64,000 nt of DNA from Amborella trichopoda (Eukaryota > Streptophyta > Magnoliopsida > Amborellales > Amborellaceae): the NCBI RefSeq assembly GCF_000471905.2, contig NW_006497735.1:2267693-2331692 (forward strand), in the 5' to 3' direction. The position numbers and the translations under genes are program-made. This document shows, piece after piece, positions 35,011 through 46,985 of this stretch (its first letter is position 1; the number at the start of each line of letters is the position of its first letter). A model generated the notes under the pieces. It ran no database searches, was not told the origin of the DNA, and was given only the letters and a program-made list of their open reading frames with translations.

Positions 35011-36530
35011 TCAAGGGAAAACAACAATAAGGAAATGGTATCTAAAATAATACATTTCAGAGCTAAGAGAATACCAATAAATAAAAGAATGTAAAGCCCT
35101 ATAAATATATCTGATCCACACCCCTTCTGGTGATAACAGCTACGGGAACATCAGAATAGCAGGATGGATACCCAAACATTCTCAAACTATGTCATTAATA
35201 ATTAAATTACTTAAACAATCTTGTGCAATCCCTGGATTTCAGAACAGCCACTTCTAATTTTGTTGCAATCATAAAGTACATCAGGGACACATCATTTCAA
35301 ACGAGAGAAAAGACATCTTGAAAATCGTAGCTCATGGGATTTACATGATTCTTTGCCATGATATCAGGTTCGAATTGATACAAGAAGCTTAATTTGACAG
35401 AGTAACCTTTTTGAGGTGATCGTACTTTCATTGGCCACAGAAACAAGATGAGATTCATAGTAACTTCCAAGGAACTGAACATCTATAAAGCAATCCTATT
35501 TTCTCTGACATCCCATTGAGCTACTGCCTTTTTGCTCTGTAGGCATTGTGAAAGATCCAGCAACATAGCTCAAGATATCTCACCCTTTCAGAAAACATAT
35601 ATGGAGGATTGACAACAGATAATAATTAAGAGTGTAAACTACTTTGTCTTGTCAAGCTTGTGGGGGGCTGACAGCAATAAAAAGGGATCCCAATTGCCAA
35701 GCCATTACTCAAGAAGGCTAGTTATCGTAGCAAAAGATCACAAGATTACGACTATATGGGATCCATATATAATGACAGAGTTGAAAGAGAACAATAAACA
35801 AGCGTCAAAGTGGATTTAAGATAGCAATATTGAATTTTTTTATGTGTCAAAGTATCTGAATCTCAAAACAAAATATTCAAAGATTTCTCCTGAAAAAAAC
35901 ACCCAATCATAACAAAATTTAAAGATGGAGGCCAAGACCCACTCCGGCAGTTCCTTGTGCATGTGTGATTTAGAGAATGGTTAACCAATCGAAGGAACCC
36001 ATAGAAAACCCAAACCAAGAGGGATAACAATCAAACTATATTTATGAATCAATTGAAACTGCAATTAATTATCGCCAAAAAGAAAATTTTAAGGGCATGG
36101 TACATTTTGAATTAAAAATTGAAAATGCCTACATCCTATGAGGCTTTGTGGTAATGAGGTATAACCAGGAAGCAATTTACAATGATCTTCTTTGCATACT
36201 GGTCCAAATGGTTAATTATGAGAGATATAACCTAAAGAATACCTACTAATTAAGATGCAAACAAGTAATGTTCAAATACAGACATGCCTATTATGATTAC
36301 GTACCATAGGAAATGATTCCTTATATTTGATCAAATGTGCAAGCATGTTTATAGCACATTAACTCAATCAACACTAACTTGATATTCAAATCAAAGAGAC
36401 TGAAATAATGTCTCTTGTTATTAAGTATTCACATTCTACAGGTTGATTCGCAAAGTCTTCCTTAGACGAATAGATAATAAATTGCCATGATTAAACCAGA
36501 AGTACTGCACATAGAAACCATTCAATTTAG
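35011..36530. other. SCPL gene B intron, no gene seen
   Basis: AT-rich intronic DNA, nothing recognisable. Confidence 0.5.
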
Positions 36531-36536
36531 TGCTAC

Positions 36537-36616
36537 CTTACTCCAAGAATATGGATTCAGCTTGACCCTTGCCCCATTTATAAGGTAATCTTCATTGTCA
36601 TCAACCTTGAAAGGGC
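36537..36616 (-). CDS. SCPL gene B exon 3 (GPFKVDDNEDYL)
   Basis: Reads GPFKVDDNEDYLINGARV, then KLNPYSWSK. This is the family's GPFxxxxx...LxxNPYSWxK segment. The acceptor gcag|GC takes G from exon 2 to make the Gly, and the donor is AAG|GTAGCA. Confidence 0.9.
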
Positions 36617-36619
36617 CTG

Positions 36620-37500
36620 CAATCAGATGGAATCAGGAACTAGAAACATATCCAGTGGCTTCTGCAGTTTGAAGAGTATCTTTCTTCATAATGCCGTTTG
36701 AAGAGAATTTAAATGCAGCAAATATTAGCCTTCAGGTAAGTAACAGTCTTAAGAACAACAGCAGTTCAAATTCCATTTACTTTTGACACTAGTTCAATCA
36801 ATGTGTAAGTGTACTAAAGTCAATACTACATACTTTTTCATTTCATAGTCAAGTCAATTTTGGTTCATTGCCGGAAAATGTGATTCCTTGGTATTTTCTC
36901 ATTTGTTAATGTGGTATTTTCAGTTCAGATGACGATGAGTGCAGTTATCCAAACACTTTAAAGCTAGGAGATATCCTATAGTAGGGAGTTATGCTCTTTT
37001 TCAGATCGATTCACATCGACAGGCATTGTTACATGCCCAAACATGATTTTCTCTAATCTCTATAGCATCATGTAAGTGCTTTGAAATTTATTTACTCTTA
37101 TTATCATAGAATTGAACCAGAGAAAAACTAAGCAAAAAAATAAAGGATTTGACACAAAACTAAGTTTTCTGGTTATTTGGAACAGAAATATGCATAGGCA
37201 TTGATAATCTGTTTAATCAAAACAAAATGTTCTCATAATATGTATTGCAAAATTCAGTTTTAAGAGGTTTCCATAGTTGAGGTTAGCATTGTTTGGTTTA
37301 CATTGACTAGTGTAATTCATTGTTTGAACAAAAATAAACATGTTTCTAGCTCATCTTCATCCATGTTATTGATTGAATTGATCATATTCATGTACTCTTT
37401 TAATAGATGACTCAAAGTAGAAATGATCTTGGTGCGTTTGCCCATGAGGGCCTTACGCTCCCTACCTATTTTCATGGGAGGAATCCCATGGCAGTATTTT
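36620..37500. other. Intron 2 of SCPL gene B, left part, no gene seen
   Basis: AT-rich, non-coding. Confidence 0.5.
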
Positions 37501-37504
37501 TCAC

Positions 37505-38365
37505 AAGAGAGAGAGAGAGAGCTTTCTAAATGCACCAAACCTATGTAATTTTCACCATGTTTTTTCTGCTCTCGAACCCCTTTATGTTGGGCGTCCTATC
37601 GATGGTCACCAATGAAAATATCCCAATAATTGGGTATATGATTTTAACAATATTAAATGACTTGATGCTAAGTCATAAACTTATTAACAAGAGATAACCT
37701 CACGTGAAGAGGTTGTGCGCTTTTCAAAAGAGATATCTACATGTGGTCCCTACATGAGGGACCACATGAGAAGATAAAAAGTTAAATAAAGTTGTCAAAA
37801 ATTCCACCTAGAACATTATAAAATGCCTCATATTGGTCGTTGGGAGTACTCTATGGGTTGGTGGTTTAACCAAAACCTCTTCTTGCTGCATTAAGAAAAC
37901 GTAAAGCCTTCTCTTAGAGAAATAAGAAGAGAGAGAAAGTTACTCACAAAAATACTTCTTTTAGAGAGAATAAGAAGAGAGAGAAAGTAACCCTTAAAGT
38001 TACCCCAAAAAAGACTTCTCTTAGAGTGAATACGAAGAGAGAGAAAGTAACCATTCTTCTTCTCTCTCTTAGAGAGAATAAGAAGAAAGAGAAAATAACC
38101 CTTCTTCTTAGAGAGAGAAGCTTGTTAGAGAGAAAATAAGAAACAGAGAAAGTAATCCACAAAAAGACTTCTCTTAGCGAGAATAAGAAGAGAGAGAAAG
38201 TAATCTTTCTTCTTAGAGAGAGAAGAAGAAGAGAGAGAAGTCTGTTAAAGAGAGAAATAAAGAATATTTTCTTTTAGATAGGGAAAACCTCCGGAAAAAA
38301 AAAAAAAGCCTCTGAGATAGAGAAGAACCTCAGAGAGGGAAAACCTAGAGAGAAAAAAACCATCA
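37505..38365. repeat. Purine-rich tandem repeat region (AGAGAGAATAAGAAGAGAGA units)
   Basis: From about 37890, units of CTTCTCTTAGAGAGAATAAG, AAGAGAGAGAAAGTAACCC and variants repeat, with strong purine bias on the plus strand. Minus frames kept open by the repeat are not genes. A shorter GAGAGA run lies at 37505-37522. Confidence 0.75.
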
Positions 38366-38860
38366 ATAAGAAATCAGGGTGTCCAAGAAAGTTTGTTTCT
38401 TGAAAGAATATTGTAACCATTATTTTAATAGTCAATTTGTCTCTTTTTCCCATGAATTTAGCCTGAAAATAACTTTATTGCATGTTTCCCACTCACACAC
38501 ATCTTTTTGGTATATTTTATGTCCCATATCCGGGTTCCACTGCGCATATCGGCATTCGTACGAGAGAACTCAACTGGGTGAGCCCAACACCTAATATATA
38601 GAAAAATACCAAAGGAATCCAGTTAAGCATCCCCTTTAATACTCTTACCCAGAAATAATATACTCAAAGAAATACTCTTACCCAGAAATAAAATACTTAA
38701 AGAACGATAGTGGCATATTATTCACCGTTTGATATTCTCCCTCACAAGTTTCAATATTACACCCCCTTATTTTCCATCAACAAGCAAAGAAAGTGCAGCA
38801 AGCTTCCATCCATTTTCGCTGTTTGTTTCTAAACAATGTTTTGGCAGCCATAGAATAGAA
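38366..38860. other. Non-coding intronic sequence
   Basis: A short direct repeat AATACTCTTACCCAGAAATA occurs twice at about 38638-38690. Nothing else seen. Confidence 0.4.
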
Positions 38861-38869
38861 CACGCAAAT

Positions 38870-39720
38870 GTTGTTTCAGTATAAAACATCTTTGGAATTG
38901 TGTGAAAATTTATTATCATCTCTAATTATAAAATTTAAAGCTTCAAAAGCAATGTAGAGCAAGCAAATCTATGAACAGTTGAAAATCTTGAAAACTGTTG
39001 CTCTAGATAATGCATATTATATGAGGTACCATTTCCAAAACTTGAATTTGGAGATCAAGATGATCGGATCTGAGGTCTTTCCGCATCGGAACAACTTCTT
39101 CTGATGAATTTTTGAGTTGTGCCTTAGTTTGATTGTTTAGGGCCTCAACTTTATACAAACCTTTTCCTTATATATAGCATATATTAGAAAACTTTCTTAT
39201 ACCTAAATAAGGCTCACCCTAGACCTGCCATTTATTCACTCTCAAACCAGCTTAGACCTTGTCATCATGAATTCAAGCCAATACTAAAATTAAATTTTTG
39301 GGTTTAGGCTGGCCGAGGCCTACCTTCCACCTTTTCGGGGTCAAAGGAGGCCAGTTAGCACCCTTACCCATTGGTGGCATTACGCTTCATCTATTGTTTT
39401 ATGTCTACAAGTCTCGTATACAAGGGATTTAACAAGAAGTGTAACATTAAATAATCAAATTAAGGCGTAGCTCCAAACTTGTTATAAATTTTTAGGATGG
39501 CCCTAAAATCTATTTGCATTTCTAATTATAAAATTTTGAACTCCAAAATTAGTTTGATTCAAGTAGATATATAAATGCATGAAAATCTTGAAAATAGATA
39601 GTCTAGATAATGTGTTGCAAGATGTACTATTTTTCGGACTTGGAGTCTTTTTCTTTTTCCCTATCTATACATTTAGATATCAAGATGATCTATTAAATGG
39701 TTTTCCAATGTCAAACAGCA
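38870..39720. repeat. Two diverged relics of the GAGCCGAGGCTC MITE family
   Basis: At 39121-39161, TTTGATTGTTTAGGGCCTCA and CTTTATACAAACC match the right end of the 2899-3270 element. At 39446-39470, TAAATAATCAAATTAAGGC matches its left end. Interior words such as CTAATTATAAAATTT and GAAAATCTTGAAAA occur in both halves. Confidence 0.5.
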
Positions 39721-40920
39721 TTTTCCAATGGATTCTTGAGCACTTTTGTATATATATTAAACCCTTGTTTAAACTATAGTGTATATATTGATCCAGCCCA
39801 AGAAGCCGAAGACATTCTCCAAATCGGCCAAAAAATCCAAATGCTTCCCCAGAAGATGATTCCTCCAAAGCAGATTAATGATATTGCTTTCTAGTATAAT
39901 CAACAATATACACTAAAAAATCCATTGGAGAAAGCTATTTTGACATTGGAGAACTATCTAATTGATCATTTCAACATCAAGATGTATGGATATAAAAAAA
40001 AAAAAATGGTTTCAAGTTGCAAACAAGGTTTTGCTAAGGTACTCCTATACATAGAATATTTCTTTAATGTACTCACCATTTTTAGACACTTGATATCCAC
40101 TTCACAAAGGAGTAGTTTTTTGTCTAGAGGTATTTTAGGTAACTAATCAGAGGTAAAGTAGAAGTTCTTTATGGAAAGAAAAATATTTATTAATTATAGT
40201 AGACAATGACATCATCCACATGATGTGTGATATCACCCATATAGAATATTAATTGCTTTTAAACCGCTCATAGAGTGCAACCAATTTCTTAAAGAAATAT
40301 CTATTCTACTACTCTAAATGATGATAAACACCAGGTTTCAAAAACATTTTACATTACAAAGCAATGATATTGAGTATCCAAATAATGTCGAGTACATTAA
40401 AAAAATATTGTATATATAGGAGTACCCTAATAAAACCGAGACATGGGTTTTGGTAATTAGAGCTATATACACTATAAACAATGCTCATTAAAGTGATAAT
40501 GGTTATAGCGCTTGAACCTTCCGGTGAGGTTGCCAACTTATTTTTAAATTGAGAAACTTATATAAATATTTTATTTTAAACATAAAAATTAAGGGAAAGA
40601 ATTGAACTTCATTTCTACCGTCTTTCACTCGAACCAAAACCTCTACCCCTGCACTATCAATTCTATAGCCTTTCACTCTAACCAATACAACATTTCAACT
40701 CAATCATATTATATACATCACATATTACAATTTCCATTCTCTTTTTCTTTTTTTTTAATTTGGTTGGATCACCAGTTTTGCCGATTTGAGCGGAATCGGT
40801 GGCGAAGGATCCACCACACCAATCTGATTTTTAGAACACTGATAAGAACCATTTTCCAAGGCTGTTGCTTTTCGATAGAATGTCTTAATTACATATCCCA
40901 TTGCCTTTGCAACTTCTATC
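39721..40920. other. Non-coding stretch with repeat words, no gene seen
   Basis: The words CTCCTATACATAGAATATTTC (40047 on) and an inverse-type ATATAGGAGTACCCTAATAA (40413 on) suggest another inverted-repeat relic. The minus open frame 40755-40961 overlaps the 3' end of the RTE LINE and has no recognised domain. Confidence 0.35.
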
Positions 40921-40924
40921 TTCA

Positions 40925-42420
40925 TCGTCGTCGTTGTCAAAGCCTTTTCCCAACTAATCACGGATGGTTACATGAGTCCTGGTTTGTCATTCTGCTCTAT
41001 TAAGGATCATGCCCTCGGTGAGATCATAAGTTATCATATCTTTTCTCACTACTTCCAACCATATTCTTTTGGGCATATCCCTTTCTTTTTTTTTAACGTT
41101 CCAATTGAACTAACTCGCATCTCCTAATAGGTGTTGTACTAGATCTGCACTGCATATGACCAGCCCACCTAACTCTACTATCTCTCATCTTATCCTCTAT
41201 TGGTGTCATACCTAAAATTTTTATAATATATTCATTTCGAACTCTATCCCTTCTTATCTTGTCACCCATCCATCTCAAGATCCTCATCTCCGCTACTCAT
41301 TCTATAGGTAAATTATGTTTTGACTGCCCGACATTCCAGCCCATAGAGCTAAGTTGGTCTTATAGCTGTCCTATAGAACTTGCTTCTCAGCTTCATTGGT
41401 ATGCAGCAATCACATAAAATTCAGCTTGCACATCTCCACTTTTCTCACCCAGCTCTAATTCTGTGTGTCATCTTCCTCAATCTCTTCATTTTTCTGGATT
41501 ATCAACCTAAGATATCGAAAATATATTCTTTTCGGCAATTCATGGCTTGTCAATCTTAACAACTTCCTTGTCTCTACTCCTATTATTACTAAACTTGCAT
41601 TCCATTTACTCTATCTTAGTCCGGCTAATTTTTAAACCTTTAGATTCTAAAGCATCCATCCAAAGTTGTAACTTTATATTGACGTTGTTTTGAATATCAT
41701 CGAACAAAACTATGTCAGTTGTGAACAACATGCACAATGGTACCTCATCTTGTGGGTGCCTAGTTAAGCAGTCCATAACTAAGACAAAGAGTTATTTACT
41801 CATTGCTGACCACTGATGTAGACCTATTGTCACTGAAAACTCACACATCTCTCCACTAGTTATTCGTACACTAGTTAGCCCTGCATCATACATATCTCTC
41901 ACTAAGTCGATGTAGTATCTAGAGCCTCCTTTATTTTTCAACAACCACCAAATCAAATATCGAGGTACTTTATCATAAGATTTCTCTAGATCAATAAAGA
42001 CCATGTGGAGGCATTTAGCCTTCGCCCTAAACTACTCAATCAGTTGCCTAAGTAGGAAAATAGCCTCAGTTGTTCACCGTCCCTGACGCTAGTTTCATAT
42101 CTTAATCGTTGCTCAATCATTCTCTACCAGAGCTTCATAGTGTGGCTCATAAGTTTAATTCCTCGATATTTCGCACAATTTTATATGTCTCCTTTGTTCT
42201 TGTAAATAGGTACCTGAACAATTCGGTATTTTTCCTCCATTCGTCAAACATTTTCTTTGTTCTCAATACCTTGTTGAATAGCTTGGTCAGCCAATCAATA
42301 CCAACCTCCCCCATGTACTTCTAAACCTCTATCGAGATACCATCTGGTTCTAAAGCATTTCCTTAAGCTTCTTTCACTTCTGATATCCTTATCATTGACT
42401 AAACTCAAAGTTCAAAAAAT
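40925..42420 (-). mobile_element. RTE-type LINE, 5'-truncated and decayed
   Basis: The minus strand shows MVFIDLEKSYDKVPRYLIWW, then YIDLVRDMYDAG and a GLHQ(G/W)SA-type block at 41790-42004. Further 3' come MRILRWMGDKIRRDRVRNEY, EDKMRDSRVRWAGHMQ and RIWLEVVRKDM near 41030-41290, ending in a GAC/GAT-rich stretch at about 40930. This is the reverse transcriptase and C-terminal signature of plant RTE-clade LINEs. Stops and shifts are frequent. Confidence 0.75.
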
Positions 42421-42755
42421 AATTCCTCAACTTCGTGACACACCCCACGCCATCCAATTTGATATCTAATAGTTAAGAGTAATTATGAACTCCTTGTAAC
42501 AAAAATAAATGGTCTTGTATTATACAATCCTTTTATTGTAAGAATGATGGAAAAAGTATATAAACAATGGAATATGGAAAAATCGATAAATAAATTGAAA
42601 CAATTCAGAAAATCTAAAAAAAAGAAAATAAGAATAGAAAAATAAGGCAAATAATTAGAAAAATCCACAAATCATTGGAAAAACATCAAAAATTATATTT
42701 ATTGTAAGCTAATGAACAATTACTAACTAACATAAAAGTGTATTTTGCTACCAAC

Positions 42756-42907
42756 CCAGTAAGTACACAACTGCATTGAGTCCAGAACAACCAGGACCAC
42801 CATTAAGCCAGATTGCAACTGGATCATTCTCAGTATCTCGCTCTGAAGTAGCAAAATAGTAATACAAATGCCTTTTATTAACTTGATTCCCCACAGTTAT
42901 ATACGTG
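42756..42907 (-). CDS. SCPL gene B exon 2 (NGGPGCSG)
   Basis: Reads YITVGNQVNKRHLYYYF, then ATSERDTENDPVAIWL and NGGPGCSGLNAVVYLL, matching gene A exon 2 with substitutions. The donor G|GTTGGT at 42755 is intact and joins exon 3 in phase. At the acceptor the usual cag|G is replaced by tagCACG, so splicing at tag| would add three nt in frame. Exon 1 is not found before the virus cluster. Confidence 0.8.
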
Positions 42908-42909
42908 CT

Positions 42910-43705
42910 AGAACAAAAAAATCAGAATGCAAGCTAGGCAACTTGTTCTCAATGAAATCATCAATGACAAATCAAGTAAATGAGAAGTAACATTAGACCA
43001 GGGAAATCATAAAATTATTTTTTTACATAAAACTAGTGCAATGAGGAATATGATAAAATGTGTAATCCTTTATTAAAAATTCATAGCAATTGCAACAAGA
43101 AGTGCCACCTTCCACATGAAGAGCTACTTTGTGTTTAAAATTCACAAGCAACTATTTGAGAAACTATTCTGAGCTTTAGGTTAGCCATCCTTTGAGGTAT
43201 TTGAATCCCTTCTCCTAAGTCCTAACATTTGTATTCATGCATAAGGAAAAATTATGGATTTCATTTAGAATAATTTACGTATGACCATGAAAACAAATCT
43301 GAAAAAATACAAAATGAGTTTTTTTTTTCCTGAAAATTACATGCAATTACGGTCCTCTCTTGGCTTTTTTATTTTTGTTATTTTTGTCATTTGGTCTGAT
43401 ATTAGCAACATTGGTCTGGTTTCAATTTTTTTTTAGGTTTGTTTTTGTGCCTGTATGTAAATTACTCTTTCATTTATGGGATAATCTATAATTCACAATA
43501 CTTCAAATTACAAATGGTGAAGTTAGAGTGAGTTGTGATGGATGAATTTACTAAATATGAGGTGTATTTTTTTCAAAAAAAAAAAATTTACTTTTTATGA
43601 TATCTCGTTCATTCAGTAAGGGTGTTTGTGTAAATATCACTTAAAGACAAAAACCTAATTTTTTTTCACAACTATAATGTTCAAGCCGAGAGGATTGATG
43701 TAAAA
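42910..43705. other. Sequence between SCPL exon 2 and virus cluster, no gene seen
   Basis: Possibly intron 1 of SCPL gene B. AT-rich, with T tracts at 43319 and 43428; nothing recognisable. Confidence 0.4.
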
Positions 43706-43781
43706 GATTTACGATTCTTGAATTGCAATATTCGATGAGTTACAAGGTAAGGCTTTACTTATTTTGATAGGGCTGCAGCCC

Positions 43782-44611
43782 NNNNNNNNNNNNNNNNNNN
43801 NNNNNNNNNNNNNNNNNNNNNNNNNNNNNNNNNNNNNNNNNNNNNNNNNNNNNNNNNNNNNNNNNNNNNNNNNNNNNNNNNNNNNNNNNNNNNNNNNNNN
43901 NNNNNNNNNNNNNNNNNNNNNNNNNNNNNNNNNNNNNNNNNNNNNNNNNNNNNNNNNNNNNNNNNNNNNNNNNNNNNNNNNNNNNNNNNNNNNNNNNNNN
44001 NNNNNNNNNNNNNNNNNNNNNNNNNNNNNNNNNNNNNNNNNNNNNNNNNNNNNNNNNNNNNNNNNNNNNNNNNNNNNNNNNNNNNNNNNNNNNNNNNNNN
44101 NNNNNNNNNNNNNNNNNNNNNNNNNNNNNNNNNNNNNNNNNNNNNNNNNNNNNNNNNNNNNNNNNNNNNNNNNNNNNNNNNNNNNNNNNNNNNNNNNNNN
44201 NNNNNNNNNNNNNNNNNNNNNNNNNNNNNNNNNNNNNNNNNNNNNNNNNNNNNNNNNNNNNNNNNNNNNNNNNNNNNNNNNNNNNNNNNNNNNNNNNNNN
44301 NNNNNNNNNNNNNNNNNNNNNNNNNNNNNNNNNNNNNNNNNNNNNNNNNNNNNNNNNNNNNNNNNNNNNNNNNNNNNNNNNNNNNNNNNNNNNNNNNNNN
44401 NNNNNNNNNNNNNNNNNNNNNNNNNNNNNNNNNNNNNNNNNNNNNNNNNNNNNNNNNNNNNNNNNNNNNNNNNNNNNNNNNNNNNNNNNNNNNNNNNNNN
44501 NNNNNNNNNNNNNNNNNNNNNNNNNNNNNNNNNNNNNNNNNNNNNNNNNNNNNNNNNNNNNNNNNNNNNNNNNNNNNNNNNNNNNNNNNNNNNNNNNNNN
44601 NNNNNNNNNNN
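43782..44611. other. 830-N assembly gap inside RNase H segment
   Basis: The gap hides the rest of RNase H and the left boundary of the virus cluster. Long open frames drawn through the N run are artefacts. Confidence 0.98.
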
Positions 44612-45245
44612 ACCTAAGCTGATATCAGAGGCGTCACATTCTATAATTTTGAACGCCGTAGGATGAGGAAGAGAAAGACAAACAAGAGCTTTTACCTTTT
44701 GTTTGATTATTTGTACTGCTCGAGTATGGATATTTGTCCATGGTGGAGGATTCTTTTTGAGTCTATCATATAAAGGTTTAGAATCTATAGCAAGATTAGG
44801 ATAAAAATCACTAACATAATTTAAACATCCTAAGAATCTTTGAAGGTTTTTCTTATCAAGTATTTGATCAGGAAATTTATCAGCAAATTGAATTGATCTA
44901 TCAATGGGAATAATTGTGCCATGGTGGATCATATGTCCTAGGAACCTAATATTCGTTTTGAATAAATTAATCTTTTTGGCTGATACAACTAACCCAGCAT
45001 TTTGGACTGCATTAATAAAAGTATGAAGATGCTTAAAATGTTGCTCTATAGATTCAGAGAAGATTAAAACATCATCAATATAAACTATCATGAAATGATG
45101 ATAAGCATTGAAGACATCATTCATTATTTTCTGAAATTCGGATGGAGCATTTTTTAAACCGAAGGGCATGACATTCCATTCGTATTGGCCAAATGGAACA
45201 TTAAAAGCTGTTCTATATTTATCTTGTTCTTGAATCTGTATTTGC
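44612..45245 (-). pseudogene. Pararetrovirus reverse transcriptase / RNase H segment (S1)
   Basis: The minus frame, open for its whole visible length, carries PFGLKNAPSEFQ, the catalytic YIDDVLIF (codons at 45071-45082), FLGHMIHHG and, near the gap, ECDASDISLG, the first RNase H aspartate. The reverse transcriptase N-terminus is cut off at 45245, where plus-strand ORF2 starts. In life this enzyme copies pregenomic RNA to DNA in the cytoplasm. The fragment is incomplete. Confidence 0.9.
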
Positions 45246-46559
45246 CGGGCAACACTGACAGCAACGACGAATCACCTTTGTCCCTTGCATTACAACTGTT
45301 CAACGAAAATAGAAATAATAATATTTCACTTTCACCTATAATGGGTTCTCGTAGCACTTCTCGCCACGATAAACGCCCAATGACCAATATAATACCATTC
45401 GAAGGAGAACCTTTGCCTTTGGCAATCCGTTCCCCTTCACACTCTCCTATGCATCAAATAACCTATCCCGAAGCACATGCTTCAAATCCCATCTATTCTC
45501 CAGCTCAGTCTAAATCTGCTTCAAAGACAAATGTACCAAAATCCTCATATATTGAACGAGCTTACCTCATGGACATTACTATTGATGAACAACACATCAA
45601 TACAGACCCAATAAAACTTGCTCCATTATACCTGCTCAATCACCTAAATCCAACCAATGGTGTAAAAACCAAAGAGTACTATGAAGCCATCCTTATGGAA
45701 ATGGGATCCATTTCCGTTGTCCATTATTACTAGCAAAACACCAGAGTCATTGCGTACTCAAAGGTTCAAATCAAAAAACTACTTTCCTATGATGAGTGGG
45801 GTTGTAATCCCGTGCAAGGAAAAAAATTAGCACAACCCAGATTTCTCTTATAAATACTATAAGTATGCCAAATATATTGAAGCCTGACATAAGTTCTTTT
45901 ACTACCAAAATCCAAATAACACACACAGCTGGTACATACAGTTCCGGCTACCTATTTTTGAAAGATTCCCCACATGGTTCAAAAACTGGTTCTTAGTGTG
46001 GGGCTCAACATCTTCAATCTTACCTCCTGCTTTCAAAACAGTGCAGGAACAATTCGTGGAATACAATAATATTGATAATACCATTGATGTTCACCTCTAT
46101 TTCATGGCTTTGTATCAAATCCCATGGATCATGAAATGGGATTATACAATTTCAGTTAATACTACTGCTGATTATACTTATATTCCTCGATTGGGAAAAA
46201 CTATCTCTGTAAAATGGTGAGACATATTCAATATGGATCCCACAACAATCACACCCAAAAGAATACCTCAGCAAACACTTATATACCAGCCAAGCCCAAA
46301 TACTGCCAACACCTCTTTTGATTTCCCAACCTATTTGAGAAATATGCTCCAATCCAACCCCAATGCCTCAAAAGAAGCCTTAGAGCAACAAATGAAAGAA
46401 ATATTTGCTGAAGCCGGAAGAAAACCAGTTTCTTCTGAAGAGACTGTACAATCTTCACCGTTACACACCAATCAGTACTTGCACCTTCCTGTAGCAGATC
46501 CGGATGACGAAACAGATCCAGAAGAAGATGATCCGGATGAATTTAGCCAGAGACTTTGA
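45246..46559 (+). pseudogene. Pararetrovirus ORF2, copy 1 (function unknown)
   Basis: The likely ATG is at 45341 (MGSRSTSRHDKRP). The frame has a Ser/Pro-rich N-terminal part, then TAG at 45731 where copy 2 has CAG. It resumes in frame (VIAYSKVQIKKLLSYDEWG) and is frameshifted near 45822. An aromatic-rich centre (WFLVWGSTSS, FMALYQIPWIMKWDY) follows, TGA at 46218 where copy 2 has TGG, and the end is very acidic (DPDDETDPEEDDPDEF). It lies between RNase H and the promoter, where some endogenous pararetroviruses carry an uncharacterised second ORF. I do not recognise its function. Confidence 0.75.
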
Positions 46560-46985
46560 CGAATAGCCATTCGTAACACTATCACTATCATCAGCAACAG
46601 AATATGCCAAAGGATCCTCGATACTATCATCAAATAAAGAAGAAATACCCTCACCGACATATACGCCAAAAGAAGATGCTCTCACCGGCATATAAGCCAA
46701 AAGAAGATGCCCTCACCGACACAAACGCCAAAAGAAGATGCCATCACTTACAGATAGTCCAAAAAAGTTACTGTAGCCACTTGCAAAGCACTATAGCCAT
46801 AATCACTAAGCGACAAAGAGAAACACTGTACACAGATGCTTTTTCCTTTTTTGTTTTTGTCTTTTGTCCTTTGGTCCCATTTTCTGTCGTATCACCTTTT
46901 GGGCCTTTGTCTTCTTCCTTTTTCTTTGCTTCCTCATGAAGCAATCTCCCTTATAAAAGGGAGCCTCTTCCCTTTCATTTGGCAG
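46560..46985 (+). promoter_or_regulatory. Pararetrovirus promoter region with TATA box, copy 1
   Basis: TTATAAAAGG at 46951-46960 lies in a short palindrome (CTCCCTTATAAAAGGGAG). A transcription start would be expected near 46985. Upstream, about four units of CCAAAAGAAGATGC(C/T)CTCAC repeat at 46650-46745 and may be an enhancer-like minisatellite. By position after ORF2 and before the leader, this matches the single pregenomic promoter of caulimovirids. Confidence 0.7.

Larger units (their letters stand above)
17346..42907 (-). pseudogene. SCPL gene B: serine carboxypeptidase-like pseudogene, about 25.6 kb
   Basis: Minus-strand exons recur in protein order: 42756-42907, 36537-36616, 34549-34671, 34374-34476, 34136-34173, a weak exon at 32895-32963, 20177-20294, 18041-18154, 17654-17699, and a terminal exon 17346-17432 with stop. 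Splice phases agree at nearly every checked join. The family (clan SC, S10) uses a Ser-Asp-His triad. Asp (NGDHDM) and His (GSGHTVPEY) are retained, but the motif around the Ser reads G-S-S-stop-G-G instead of GDSYSG. One or more exons between 34.1 and 20.3 kb (the GNGVTD and DGNALVPF blocks) are missing or badly decayed. Exon 1 is not found. Introns host a gypsy element, LINEs and other repeats. The family includes both peptidases and acyltransferases; which one this was cannot be said. Confidence 0.8.

Noticed and set aside
37944-38162. Leu/Phe/Ser-rich minus frame, possible membrane peptide
   Set aside because: It is the complement of a purine tandem repeat.
43764-44666. 300-residue plus-strand frame
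   Set aside because: Almost entirely N; artefact.
43709-45169. 486-residue open frame on the minus strand
   Set aside because: Most of it is read through 830 N; only the visible reverse transcriptase/RNase H part (44612 on) is real.
45902-46352. Minus frames over viral ORF2
   Set aside because: Antisense shadows; the plus frame matches the second ORF2 copy at 53343-54639.
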